Below the pieces are notes generated by a model. That model had not been told where the DNA came from. It searched no databases and saw only the letters and a list, made by a program, of their open reading frames with translations. From contig JASJOG010000624.1 of the NCBI GenBank assembly GCA_030142905.1, forward strand, positions 1 through 64,000: 64,000 bases of DNA, given 5' to 3'. This DNA is from Heliopora coerulea. Taxonomy: Eukaryota > Cnidaria > Anthozoa > Scleralcyonacea > Helioporidae. Position numbers and translations under genes: made by a program. Of the stretch, positions 21,603 through 34,300 are shown piece after piece (positions within the stretch are counted from its first letter, which is position 1; the number at the start of each line of letters is the position of its first letter).

Positions 21603-21610
21603 GTTGTACC

Positions 21611-22049
21611 CAGTGGCGTAGCCAGAGAATCTGTGATGCCAGGGCCTTGGAAGCACAGTAATTTGGGGGTCGGGGGGGCATGCCCCAAGAAAACTTTTGA
21701 ATTGTTGGGTTTCTAAAAGGATATTTCCTGCATTTTGAGGTTTCTATTCTCGTATTTTAGACTGCGGTGCCGAGCTGGATTCGAAGGCTTCAATAGGCGG
21801 TAAACTCGTACAGATCTTCCAAATTACTTTTTTAAACTACGCGATATATCATTGATGAGAACAAATCGTTTGAATTTTTAGCGTGGGAGGAAAAATTGCG
21901 CAAAATTTCCTTTGTGGACCAAACTAAAAGGGCTAATATTAAATTATTCAAAATTTATTGTTTATTTTTCAGTTGAACATGCTAAATACGTCTTGGGAAG
22001 CGGCCATGTTTGTAGCCAACGCCTGGACCCGGGTTTGGCTACGCCACTG
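21611..22049. mobile_element. hAT MITE (439 bp)
   Basis: The ends are CAGTGGCGTAGCCA and its complement, and the 8-bp duplication GTTGTACC is perfect on both sides (21603-21610 and 22050-22057). It sits inside the Harbinger remnant, whose sequence resumes after it. Confidence 0.9.
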
Positions 22050-22057
22050 GTTGTACC

Positions 22058-22699
22058 ACTTCCCGTTGATAAACCTTTCCCATCAATAAACCTTTCCACT
22101 TCGCCCACATGACATTAGCGTCACTAATTAAGTTCAGAATACTACGTATTAGATAATTACTAACCCTCACCAAAACCCATTATATTTTCTCTGCATTATA
22201 TCAGCGAATGCAGCCAACAAAAATGATACAAAGTCGACTAACATAATTTTGCTCCCTGCATTCACTGATATAATGCAGAGTAAAAAGAATAGGTTTTGAT
22301 GCGATGATAGGTTTATTATGACGTGATGACCATATCATTTGGTCGCAATAGCAACAAAATTTATTTGGAATTTTTTTACTAGGTTACCAATTACCCTGTC
22401 AAATTTTATCAATCCTAATAGTTAAGGATTACACCTGTTAATCCTAAACTTTCTACACGAGCACTCTTCCTGGTCTTCCTCGGTGAAAGTTCTCTGACGT
22501 ACCCAAAATTTGGAGAAATTGACCTCGGCTACATTCGCCCCGCATGGGCCACCCGGCCCCAGAGGACAAGAGAACCTGTATTGAATAAGTTAAATGCCTG
22601 TAGATATGATGAGGTCGGGAGTCACATCATCATCTCAACATTCCGTCCTTAAATAAAAAGATGTTTTCTACTTAAACAGGTCTTCACTTCCACCCTGTA
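22058..22699. other. Unannotated DNA with a 43-bp-arm hairpin
   Basis: Inverted arms at about 22170-22214 and 22255-22299 share CTGCATTATATCAG and could be a foldback element. The first ~80 bp probably still belong to the Harbinger remnant. Confidence 0.5.
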
Positions 22700-23175
22700 T
22701 GTAAATGATCAGTTCACGATCCGTAAGATAAGTGTAAAGATGTTTTTCTCTTATATTTTGTCCTACGATTTAATGAGAAATACGTTAGCTTTCAAAAACG
22801 TTTCCCTTTGATAGTGTATATGATTTATTTTCCGTAAATTAAACAGTTTTTAATTAATATAATTTAGTTCTATATTTCTTTACTTTAAAAATATTTTCTC
22901 ACCAGATGCATTGCTTTCTTCTTCAGTAGACTGAGGCGCATTGTCACACTCAATTACATTCTGTGCACCACGGCTGCCACTGCTTCGTTCTGTAACGTAA
23001 AAGAACTATCAGTGATACATGTTAAACTCTGTTCACTTCTTACCAAACAAACATTTTATGATCTTCCGGTTAGGTTACAGTTGTCTAAATTTCGAGGTCA
23101 GGTAAAATTACGACCCAAAAAACCGAGGGGGATCCATGTTCCTTTAACCAGGGTTAAAATCTACGGTGCTCTACA
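22700..23175. repeat. Duplicated host segment around 87-bp exon (copy 2)
   Basis: Aligns with 8920-9450, exon and both introns, in the same orientation. Confidence 0.75.
22903..22989 (-). CDS. Host exon, 87 bp, phase 1-1 (type B copy 2)
   Basis: Minus strand: acceptor ACGTTACAG, donor GTGAG. It encodes 28 codons ending STEEESNAS, the same length and phase as the exon at 9115-9201. It joins in frame upstream to the 45-bp exon at 30526 and downstream to that at 19220. Confidence 0.6.
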
Positions 23176-23559
23176 ACTCTTGAGCAACGAAATTTAGGTT
23201 TTGCAGCGATCTTTAAATTGTTGACCGTCCAGGAATGCCGGGTTAAAATTTAGATTGGGGCACATGAAAGCAGGGCATGCAGAAAGTTTTAAGCTTAAGA
23301 GTTTCCCTCAGCTTTCGTTAGCTTCAAATGCATGGCATATCCGAAATTTTTCACATTAATATGTAAATTATTTCTCGTGAACAAACAAATAAAATAATGC
23401 AATAAAACCACACGTTCCTTGATGAAGTTAACTGGTAAGTATAACATATTCTTTAAATATATAAAAAAAAGGAACGTAATCGAAAGTTTGGCCTAATTTT
23501 CATGTTTTCCGTACCTGTCGGATATTAAACGAAAACTTCACAATAATCCTACACTGCCG
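23176..23559. other. Unannotated, probably intron
   Basis: Nothing recognised. Confidence 0.4.
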
Positions 23560-23780
23560 AATTCTACTGAAAAATGTTGACTCGAGTGGGATTTGAACTC
23601 GCACCTTTGGGATACCGGTCCGCCGCTCTACCTATTGACCTATCCTGTCCACAGGGATTGAAGGAGAGTTTTATCCAATTTAAGTGCACGAGATATCCTC
23701 GTGACAACTTAATGCTTATCCATGAGGATGGATGTGCAGTGTTTCAATTCTATTTCAGAATAATACTCAGGATATGAAGT
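23560..23780 (-). mobile_element. tRNA-like SINE (family 2)
   Basis: On the minus strand it carries AGTTCAAATCC (B box) and the CTCGTGCACTTAAATT segment shared with 10719-10930. Confidence 0.7.
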
Positions 23781-23789
23781 TTTCGTTTC

Positions 23790-26600
23790 ATAATAGGTTG
23801 ATAACGGTAAAGAGGAAAATTTGAATGAAGAAATTGATGGAAATGTAGGACTTGAAAGGAGTGAAGATGAGGCTACAGAAAATGAAGAGAGATTGATACT
23901 GGAAATATGGATGAATTAAGCATGGAGGATCAGAATACTGTCAGGGAAATTTTGGAAATGATGAAAACGAGGGGATTTACAGATTACAAAGATTTCAAAA
24001 AAGTGGATAGTAGAAGACTAAAGAACATAAGGAGCAATTGTATATTAGATATATGAGAGCTTGGAAATATCTTAAAATGACAGATGAATGATCGTCAAGC
24101 CCTATACTGAGAAAAACGATTTCTGAGTCCCAGACGGGGATCGAACCTGCAACCTCCTGATGACCGGTAAGACGGTCTAACCATTGAGCTACCAGGACTC
24201 AGATGGCCGGAAGCCACTATATATTGATAATAATAGTGGCTTCCGCTTAGGTCGCACATATATGTCGAATCTGCACCTTGCGGGTTAGATCCCCGTCTAG
24301 GGCTTATAAATCGTTTTTCTGAGCATAGGGCTTGACGATCATTCAACTATCACCTTAATAACGGGCAATGTTAATAGGTTGCTTCGGCACATAAAAGTAC
24401 GAGATATCACAGAAATTAATGATTTAATAAAGGCTGGGACAACATATGTGGCAAATGCATTAGGACTGAAGAGCAAAAAGAAGGAAAGGACAGAACCATG
24501 GTGGAAGAGAAGGATTCAAGGGGACATAAAGATTTTGAGGCGAGATGTTAATATACTTGAAAGAAAGGCCAGGGGTCAACTGAAAAATGAAAGGAAGTAC
24601 AAAGAACTAGACCGAAGATACAAAATTGCGACGAAGGGATTGGATGTTGTTTTAGAAGAGTTAAGGCAAAGACTGACAGCCAAAACAGCAAAAATCAAAT
24701 AGTATAACAAGAGAATAGCTCAATACGGACAAAATCGGATGTTCAAGACTGACAAGAAAAAATTTTATGAAGAACTTAATGGTGATGTTTGGTAAGAGGG
24801 GTTAAATCCAGATGCGGAAGAAAGCAAGAAATTTTGGGAAGACATTTGGAGTGTGGAGAAGGAGCACAAGGCTGATGCAGAATGGTTAACTGAGATCAGA
24901 AACGAAAGGAAACATGCATTGCAAAACCCAGTTGAGATTACAGAGCAAATGGTTAACATCCAGTGTCGTAAAGTACCAAATTGGAAGGGGGCTGGGCCAG
25001 ATGGTGTTCAAGGGTATTGGTTAAAAAGGTTTACATCTCTTCACGGTAAAATATCAGTTGAATTCGATGATATATTAAATAGTGTGAAATCGATACCAAG
25101 TTGGATGACTTACGGGAGGACTGTGCTATGTTTAAAGGACCCGGACAAAGGGAATGCTGTGGACAACTTTCGGCCAATATCGTGTCTACCACTTATGTGG
25201 AATTAATGACAGGGATTATAGCTGAGAGTATGTACACATTTATGGACATGAAAACATACTGCCAGAAGAGCAAAAGGGATGTAGATGGAGGAGCAGAGGC
25301 ACAAAGGATCAATTGCTGATAAATAAGGCAATACTTCGAGAATGTAAGAGGAGACATAAGAACTTGGCCACGGCGTGGGTGAATTATCGGAATGCGTATG
25401 ACCTTGTCCCCCACAGTTGGATATCGGAGTGCTTGAGGATATTTGGAATTGCTGAGAATGTAACCAAATTCATGAAGAGAAGTATGGCAACATGGAAAAC
25501 ACAATTAAGCTCTGCAAGGACAGTGGTAGGAGAGGTGAATATAAAAAGAAGAATTTTTTAGGGGGTTTGTCTTTCACCTCTTATTTTTGTCTTAAGCATG
25601 ATACCGCTTTCACTACTGTTGAGAAAAACTGGAATGGGATATGAATGGTGCGAGACAAAGCTGAAAATCAACCATTTGCTTTTCATGGATGATATCCAGC
25701 TGTTTGGCAAGTGTCAGAATCAGATTGATTTATTGGTGAATACAGTGTATCATTTTAGTGGTGATATGGGTATGGAGTTTGGCATTGGGAAGAGTGGCGT
25801 ATTGGTAATGCAAAGAGGCAAGGTGATTGCAACTGACGGGATAGAGCTCCTTGATGGACAGGTGATGAAAGACATAGAAGAGAATGGTTATAAATATCTT
25901 GGGATTTTGGAGATGGACAAAATTACGGAGGTTGAAATGAAGGAAGCATTTACAACTGAGTACTACAGGAGACTGGGGCTGGTGTTGAACTCGAAATTGA
26001 ATGGAAGGAACAAAATCACTACGATAAACACATTAGCTGTTGCAGTTTTACGATATGGAGCAGGTATATTGAAGTGGACGCAGGATGAGGTCAAAGAATT
26101 GGGCGGAAAACTAGGAAGAAAATGACAATATCTGGAGCATTTAATTTGAAAAGTGATGTAGATAGATTGTGTATACCAAGAAACAAAGGAGGGAGGGGAC
26201 TTCGATGCGAGTATTGTATAAGAAGTTAGGAAAATGGACTAGGATGGTATATAAAAAACAGTGAAGAACAATTTTTGAATGGAGTGAGAAAGGTAGGGAT
26301 AATAGACACAGAAAACTGCAAGGGTAAAGAAGAATTCCAACAGAACATCAAAGAAGACAAGATGAGAGTATGGAAAAAGAGCAACACAGAGATAGAATTG
26401 ATAAAGAAGACACATGGGCCTGGATGAAGAAATCTGATTTGAAAATTGGAACAGAGGCCTTGATCTGTGTAGCACAAAAACAGGCATTGCGCACCTAGTA
26501 TGTTAAATACAATATTGACCACACAGGAGATCCTCCATTGTACAGATTGTATGGTTTAGCAGGGGAAACTGTGACCTAAATAGTTAGTGGATGTACCATT
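23790..26600 (+). pseudogene. R2-like LINE with restriction-type nuclease, copy 1
   Basis: This is a non-LTR retrotransposon of a type common in corals. After an N-terminal basic region (YGQNRMFKTDKKKFYEEL near 24735) come [13 protein letters not shown] (25000), [12 protein letters not shown] (RT motif 2, 25170), [15 protein letters not shown] (motif A, 25380) and LLFMDDIQLFGK (catalytic FMDD, 25690), then GYKYLGILE. Stops at 24700 and 24793 and shifts near 25200, 25310 and 25560 make it inactive. The frame decays after 26125 and the nuclease domain is not seen; a second copy starts at about 26640. An inverted SINE pair splits the N-terminal region. Confidence 0.85.
24050..24365. mobile_element. 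Inverted SINE pair inside the LINE
   Basis: A minus-strand family-1 SINE (24055-24215) meets a shortened plus-strand copy (24230-24360) at mirrored ATAGTGGCTTCCG motifs. The plus copy lacks the A-box half. The LINE sequence resumes after it with RLLRHIKVRDITE. Confidence 0.8.
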
Positions 26601-28990
26601 TTGGCACAGAAGGAGTACAAGCGGAAGCACGACAATGTTGCACGCATAGTGTACGATCTGAGAAGCCTGCGTCTGAGGCACCACCAGAGAGTATGCACTG
26701 GACGACAGCCAAGAAGGTTCGACTGGTTGAAATAGATACGGAGAAAAAGAAACGTGGACTTGGTTTCATAAAGAGGGTAGGTGATAGATGGGAACAGGAG
26801 TATGGAGAGAAGTTAAAAGATCAAAAGCTGAGAGATAATGCTGCTAGATTTAAGAAGGAGAAACAGATTGAAGACCTTGTCTTGGTGAGAAGAAGCAATG
26901 AAGACTGTGAGGAGGGAGGAACTGAGGCAGGAGTTGAGGATGGGGAATTGAAGGAGACAGCAAGAGTGGTAGGCGTGTCAGAAAAAGAAGTGGAGCAGGA
27001 ACCCGATAGAGGAACAGAAGCAGATGAAGCAGCAGGGACAGAGGGAGAAGAAGCATTAAGAGAGGTTTTCACAACTGAGTTAGCGCAGATAACACCAACA
27101 AATGCGACCAACATCGAAGAAAGGAACAGACTTTCGAAACTTAAAAAACTGCCTCCAGAAATAGCAAAGTGTGCAAATAAGATACTTAGCGAATACCTCA
27201 AAAGTAGCAATAAGTTGGAGGAGATCACAGATGCAGTTTATGCCATGACAAGGGCAATAGCAAGATTACCGAATGCCAAGATGAGAGTCCCAGACATAGG
27301 AAGGAGATTGAATGGAGGAGGAAATAGATGATGATGATGAAGACTTTATTTAGAGAGGGTTGCACTCAATAGCAAAGCTAATAAACTTGTGGCCCTCTAT
27401 AATGCTAAAATTAAAAATTACAATAATTCTAAAATATAACTTAAAAAGTACTAAACTATACATTAATACAGGATAAAACTATATAAAAGCCAAAATCTTA
27501 ACTAATTGATAATCTAATATAGACACGATAAAAATGAAAAATTAAATTATAAAATGATTACGAGTCTGCTGTTGTCTAAATAGTTCATTCCAAAAAGAAG
27601 ATTTAAAAGATTTCACGAAGTCTCTATGTCTTAAAGAAAGTGATAAACTATTCCACACTTTACAGGTTGTGGTGGTAAAAGTTCTTTCACCCTCAGCCTG
27701 GCGATTGAATCTAGGGGAAATTAAATTAAAATTAGCATATCGAGTTTGCCTCGTGTCGACATAGCTGTTTAACTTAAGTCGATTACTGACATATGATATA
27801 GAAGAGATGGAGGTTACGCAACCAGATTAAGACACTAAGGCAGAAAATAGCGAGAGTGAACAATGAATCCCATCGCAGAAGGACACAAAGAAAAGCAACG
27901 AGAAAAGAAGTGAGGATCTTACAAGAACTGAGGAAGTATGTAGAAAGAGGATCAGCAGGCAAGCAGGAGCTTGTGGAGGCCTCGGAGAAGTGGTTGGATG
28001 AACAACAGAACAAGCACTGGGTGAAGTCGGAGTGGAGGTTGAATTTAGGGAGGACGAAATCTGGAAAGATGGTGAGAAGATAGAGAAAGAATGGTCAAAG
28101 AGAAGTTCAAGAATGATTATAAGGGGAAGGGTATGCAGAGTCAAGTGTTTGCAGGGCAGGAGAACGAGAGTCTTGTGTGGTTGAACACAAATATCACACC
28201 GCAGAAGACGGCTGGAATAATGGAATTGCTGGAGCAGGTGGTGGAGACTCGGAAGTGGAAAGTGTTGTGTGGGATTGGAGGTGGGGACGGAAAATGTAGA
28301 TTGTGCAAGAAGTTTGATTAAACCGTTCAACACCTGCTTGCAGAGTGTGAGATTCTGGCAGGAACCAAGTATCTCGCTAGGCACAACGATGCCTTGATAG
28401 TACTGGCCGTTAGCTGGGCCATTGAGAGAGAACTTCTCCCTGCCAATACAGCATGGTACACTGTTAGATTGAAGAAAGGCCACGTCCTAAAGGAGAACGG
28501 GTTCAAGTTGTGTTGGGACTTGGAGCATAGGACGAGAAAGACCAGCTCTGCACGCAGACCAGACTTGACATTAGAAAACGAGAAAGCGAGGAAGATCTGG
28601 TTAGTGGACATGTCATGCCCTTCAAGAGCATAACATCGAGGAAGCGACGAGAACGAAGTTACAGAAGTATCAGCAGCTGGCATTCAGAACCAAAGAAAAG
28701 AGAAGGTACAGAGTGGAAGTAGTGTCGGTAATAATTGGATGCCTGGGAGTTGGTGGCGAAGATGCAACCAGATCAGTGAGGGAGATTACTGGAGATGAGG
28801 ACAGTGTGATTAGGATAATCAGTACAATACAGCAGACGGTGCTTTTTGAGGGGGAAACAATAATTAGAAAGTGTTTGGCGGAATGATACAGCCAGAGTAG
28901 TGAACGTACAGCCGAAGCGCGTCAGTCTCAGTGTGATCCAATGGGGACACGTGTACCTCGGTTACCTCCCAGCAATATTTGGTGGGAGGG
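26600..28990 (+). pseudogene. R2-like LINE, copy 2, internally deleted
   Basis: The N-terminal part (26640-27330) reads GLGFIKRVGDRWEQEYG and KLRDNAARFKKEK and then becomes acidic. After an unrelated LINE fragment it resumes at 27805 with another basic N-terminal stretch, then jumps at about 28060 to the C-terminal region: a CRLC-x7-H-x5-C zinc knuckle at 28300 and RRPDLTLENEKARKIWLVDMSCPS at 28555, which fits a restriction-like endonuclease. The whole RT is missing. The 3' end at about 28990-29060 is an AAT-rich tail. Confidence 0.8.
27326..27803 (-). mobile_element. Jockey-type LINE 3' fragment
   Basis: On the minus strand it reads LISPRFNRQAEGERTF and KVWNSLSLSLRHRDF, the usual C-terminal end of Jockey-superfamily RT proteins, followed by a short AT-rich tail and (ATC)n. 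It is inserted into the R2-like LINE. Confidence 0.75.
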
Positions 28991-29069
28991 AATAATGGCC
29001 AGAATATGAACCGGTTAACAGAAACATAATAACAATATTAACAATAGTAATAATAATAATGATAATCAG

Positions 29070-29783
29070 CAGCAGCAGCGGCGTATATAACAATTTCTAG
29101 AGGGGGGCGAGATTTGAAAAATTTCCGACAGGAGTTAGCCTAAATCGGTTTACCTGAAAAAACGGCAAACGCATTTTTAGTAGTCATTTAGAGTTGAAAA
29201 TTAGCAACAGCAGTCTAGCCTTGGCTGTAGTATGCGGACACAGCGGCGTCAACCAACTAGCATTGACTGGCTTCTTTTCAGAACATAAAATGTTACCAAC
29301 AATTTTATAGGCTATTTTGATTACACGATTTTCCTATTTTGTACTACTGCATTTGCAACTGACTGTGCTCTGTGCATTAATTAACGCATTGTTTCAAAGT
29401 TAAAACGTTGAAGTTTATTGGACGAAACTTTACGTTGTTAGGCACCTGTCAACACGAACCGCGAGGAATGAATTTTCTAATGCTAATTTATAGGCAGACA
29501 GTTGCCATATTTCAAAAGCAAACGTCCGGTTTTATGCATTCGGTTTAGGTACAAGATGTTTATAGTATTTTCAAATTTTCATTTACCGTAATATTGTATC
29601 ATTTTTATGGTGTAGAAATGTCCAATTTTTGACATTTCTAGTCCTGAAGGTTTTTTGACTTCTCAGCGAACAAAATATAGTAAGGTATCCTCCCTCAAAT
29701 TTTCCGACAAGCTCTAAATTTTCCGACGGAAATTTCTGGCGGGAGGGCGGTCGCCCCCCTGCTTCCCTATATACACGCCACTG
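29070..29783. mobile_element. hAT MITE (714 bp)
   Basis: The ends are CAGCGGCGTATATA (after two extra CAG units) and CACGCCACTG. The 8-bp duplication ATAATCAG flanks it at 29062-29069 and 29784-29791. It sits in the LINE tail. No transposase. Confidence 0.75.
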
Positions 29784-29791
29784 ATAATCAG

Positions 29792-30270
29792 GGCTTCACT
29801 GAAAAACACTTCGGTGATGTGAGCTCCCTGGTAAAATAACATTATCATTATCAAAAAGTGCGAGGGCCCCAAAAATGGTGCGAGGCCCCAAAAAGCGCAG
29901 AGCCACTGTCACGTTCCCAAAATTCCCCCCATCCCCCCACCTTTAATCCGCCACAATCGCGATCAATATTTCGTTTGGAAACATTTGATATTCCCTATAA
30001 CCATATCCAAACATCTGTCGGTCTTATACCCTAGAAAATGGAAATATCTGGAACGAAATGTCAAAGGAGACTAGTCAATTGCAAACATTGCTAACTTAGT
30101 TTTCAAAAACCTCATGCACCAATGGTGATATAAGGTGGTTATATACCTTAAACCTCGGTATCACTGAAACACCTCGTACTCAGTGTATAACTTTTAGAAA
30201 TGACCAAAGTAAGTGTACAGAATGTACTAATAGAAAATTAAAAGCATGTTAAACATGACTGTTGTCAGCA
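29792..30270. other. Unannotated DNA
   Basis: Begins with the remainder of the LINE-associated tail. Nothing else recognised. Confidence 0.4.
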
Positions 30271-30990
30271 TGAAACATATTGCGATAATAGCTGCTGAAG
30301 TGTAAACATCAGATGTGGGATATCGTCGTAGATCGTTTACATTCACGACATTTTAAAATCTTCTGACATGCAAGACAATGGTTTGCTGAGTTAAAGGGAG
30401 GTAGTAATCTTTAAAATGGCAAGACTTTGTTACAGATACCAGGTTAACCACCAACCCTGGTTGTGCATACTTATATAGCCAGAAAATAAACGCCACATTT
30501 ATACGTAGTGCTAACAAATGTTTACCTGCTCTTGTACTTTCAGATATTTCTTTAATTTCTTTAACGACCTCTGCAGAATGCGACAAAAAGAATATTACTA
30601 ATAGAATTTCGATGCTCATATGCCTTTATTGTCAACGTCTTGTTTATTTTTAAATAACAAGTCTTTTTTATATAAATACTTTTACGGGTAATTTTATATA
30701 AAAACCTAAATCGTACATAAACTTCTTTATCAGTTGTAAAGGTTTGGATACTGTTTAAGTTGAGCAAAAACAAAATACATCGACGTCTACATCAGTGACA
30801 AAGCATTGCTAAAAGATCTAATTTTTCACCTTGTTTGCAGTAAGCTACTCTAGAACATGGCGTTTGTCGACAGGTGTATGCCAGCAGACAATGAAGTTCT
30901 AATTCGAGTGCATATTATAAAACAAATTTATAAAGGTGTTTGTGATAAACATAACTCGTAGAAGTTGCATTATCGGATCTAAAATACTCG
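30271..30990. repeat. Duplicated host segment around exon (copy 2)
   Basis: Aligns with 18431-20530 minus the MITE and SINEs inserted there. Confidence 0.75.
30526..30570 (-). CDS. Host exon, 45 bp, phase 1-1 (type A copy)
   Basis: Minus strand: acceptor GCATTCTGCAG, donor GTAAAC. It encodes VVKEIKEISESTRA, the paralogue of the exon at 19220-19264 with identical length and phase. Confidence 0.6.
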
Positions 30991-31390
30991 CCTATTGCTT
31001 TGTGTTTCATTTCCGAAATAGAAGTATTGGCTTTAGCCAGAGTAAAGTTAAAAAGTCGGGTATGGAACGGGAGGGGTTAAAAAAAGTTATAATTATTAAA
31101 TGAATTCGGTTCGTTTCTTCATATTTTTTTGCGCCATTTTCTTTCTTTGATTTCAAGCTTTTCGTTGTTCTCCTCCAAGAAGATTACCAAAAAAAAAATA
31201 GTCGAAAAAAAGAAAAGGGCAAAAAAAGCAAAAAATCTTTCGACCAGGGATCACACTTAGGAAACTAACAGCAAGTGCGCTATTGGTTAAAGCAAGTTAC
31301 ATTAATCTGGGGTGCAATGAATTAAAGTGCAAGTGTTAGTGCTCGGAAATACCTTTAGATTAAGTGCTACTAAATAAAAAACAAACAAAA
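30991..31390. other. Unannotated, end of BEL/Pao element
   Basis: A-rich stretch near 31190. The right end probably includes the 3' untranslated part of the minus-strand BEL/Pao element. No clear LTR was found. Confidence 0.4.
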
Positions 31391-34300
31391 TAGTGTCTAC
31401 GATGTGCCGGCGGAGCACAGCCGGCTCCGTGTTCGTCCTCATTCTCGGAGGCGGACATGTCCACTTGCAGAGTTTCGACGCTTTCTTCAAGAAGTGCAAA
31501 CTTCACTACCAGTCACACCATTGTTCCCAACTTGGTCTTCATCTCAGCTGCTCGGACAACTCTGTTTTTACCTACTATAAGACGAATGACACGGTCTTAT
31601 GGCCGCACATTCACAAGGGGACTGTGGATCTACCACGAGCATGACATCGCCTTTCTCGAGATTCGTCACATCCTTTGTCCATTTTCTTAATTCCATGAGG
31701 GAAAATACGTATTTTCTAAGCCACCTTTTCCAAATGTGGACGGTCAGTGCTAGAGCCTGGCGCCATCGTTTCCTGCTCGACATTTTTCGATCCATAAAGA
31801 CATGGGGTGGCAGGTTTGGATTTGAGCGTCCCAACAGGAAGTTATTGGGTGTAAGGACTTCTTCGTCAGCCAAGTGAGTGCTAACATGCGTCAGAGGACG
31901 GCCATTGAGTAAGGATTCCACTTCCTTTACAATGGTCAAGAGGACTTCGTTGGTGAGCATCTGATTCTGAAGGATTGCGCGCATCGTTCGTTTAGACGAC
32001 CTCACAAGGCGTTTCCAAATTCCACCACAATGTGGGGCGGACCGTGGGTTGAAACACCATTCGATGCCTTCCGGCAACAATGAATTGATTCGATGGTAAT
32101 TCCATCAGTCTAGGTAGATGCGTCACTCTTTCTCGGCGCCCACGAAGGTCGTACCATTATCTGAATAGATAACCTGCAGCTTGCCCCTTCTGGAGATCAT
32201 CCTGCGCAGGGCCATGATGTAAGAATCATTCTCCAGGGTACGCGCCACCTCGATGTGCACGGTACGGTTTACCAGGCATGTGAAAAGGCAACAGTATCGC
32301 TTCTCGGCTTTAATCTACCGTTTTACAGCAAACCGTGCGAAATAATCTACTGCGACAAATAGAAATAAGGGGAATACGCGATGAGCCGGGTTGCCGGTAG
32401 ATCGGCCATGATCGGTACTTGAGGCAGTGCTTTGCATCGTCGACAGTATGGGGATCGATATGTGAATTCCAGTTGAATGGTATGGCGAACGTGTTTGTTG
32501 CCTTCATGGTGGCAGCGTAGGTGGTAGTTAGTTATCATTAATTTTGTGATATTGCATTTGAATGAAAGAATAATTGGGTTGTGAGTCGCGTATGACACGG
32601 GACCTTTCGAAATGAAACCTCTAGCGCGCAGGATCCCATTTGAATCTAGGGAAGGAGCCAAAGTCAGGATACGGTACTGCCGGGGCACTCGTGTTTTCTC
32701 ATTTAAGCACGTAATGTCTGACGAGAAGACTTCTCTTTTCGACCGCTTTATCCAAGTTTCTCTAGTTTCGCTTAGTTCGAGCGAGGCTCAGATGCCCAAC
32801 CTTACAATTCTCTTTCGGGCGTCGACAATTCCTTAGAAAACGTAAGACCCATAAGGTAACTCGGGGGAGTCTATCCCAAGATGAGGAACGGTTTGGGTCG
32901 AGGAAGTAAACGGGTGCTAAGGCCGTGGCGTTCGTCCAACCTTTTGAGTCAGCAACACTCTCCTCATCGGCGATGTTGTCTGGTTGTGGCCAAAATTCTT
33001 CAGGTTGAGATAGGAAAGCCGGCCCATTTAACCATCGAGAACTAGGGCAGAGTCTAATGCATGCAATTAACGACTTCCATCGTCAGCCACGTTTATCTAG
33101 CCAGGTACGTGTCACCACTGTTCAGGGTTCGTCAAATCATGGATCTCTGCCATACAGTTGGCAATGAATGCTTGGTGACGGCGACTTGTATTGTTGATCC
33201 ACCCAATGACGGTGCGACTCACTCCACAAGTGACAAGAGTCAATCTCGTACGTGTGGTTTTCCTTCACAACTTCCCACAAACGAGCACACATAAAAGCGG
33301 CCTGGAGCTCGGGTTGCAGAATACTTAGTTGTCGAAGAGATGCAACTCGAGTTTTTTCCATCACGAAACAGCACTGGATCAACCCATTGTCGTACAGGAA
33401 ACGGAAATAGGCGACAGCACAGAAAGCAGATTCAGATGCAACGCCAAAGAGGTGGGCTTGAGTGTTAACTGGTGAGGCAGGGACTGATCGATAAAATCGA
33501 GGAAGGCTAAACGATTCCAGGTCACTGAGCTGATCTTGCCACTTTCGGGAAGGTGCCATCTTCTTCTCGGGAATCTCTTCGTCCCATCTCCGTTTCTTAC
33601 GCCAGAGATTTTGGAGGAATTTCTTCGCTTACAGGGTAAACGGGGCAACAATACCCAGAGGGTCGTATATGGAGGAGACGAGACTAAGGATCTGTCTTTG
33701 TGTGTCTACTGGTTTTTGAGGCCTGAGGCGAATAACGAACCAGTTGGTCTTAACGGTCCAAGCGACCCCAAGAGCACGTTCTACTGGAAGGTCACTTTCG
33801 GGCTCCAGATCATTCAAGGATGTGGCGAGTTCTTTTGGTGGGATACGACTTAAAACCTGTTTGGAGTTGCTACAACATTTAGTCGGACGGGAATCCTCTT
33901 CTCGATAAAATCTGAGTGAGGTCGGACTGAAGTTGTACTGCCGAATTTCATTTTCCTCAGACTTGAAAAGGTCGTCCACGTAAAAGTTATTTAGCACTGC
34001 TTCCGTAGCCCTTGGAAATTGTGTGGAGTTATCATGTGCGGCCGACGCAGGACATAATTGGCTTAAGCGGGGGACAACTTTGCTTCAGAAATGTGGCCAA
34101 GAAAAAGGTAAACGCTCACAGATGAATCACTACTTTCTCTCCATAGGAAACGCAGTACTACTTAATCTCGTGGCTGAACCGCTACCTGGGAAAACATTGC
34201 TTCGATGTCGGCGCAGAGGGCGATTCTCACTTCACAAAAGCGCCCTAATATCTCGATCAGGGAAATAATTAGGTCTGGACCTGTCAGTAGTTGGTCATTT

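Noticed and set aside
26821..27228. 135-codon minus-strand Ser/Leu-rich frame
   Set aside because: Antisense shadow of the acidic N-terminal region of the R2-like LINE.
27827..28483. 218-codon minus-strand frame
   Set aside because: Antisense shadow of the LINE; no motif, and the plus strand carries the recognised domains.
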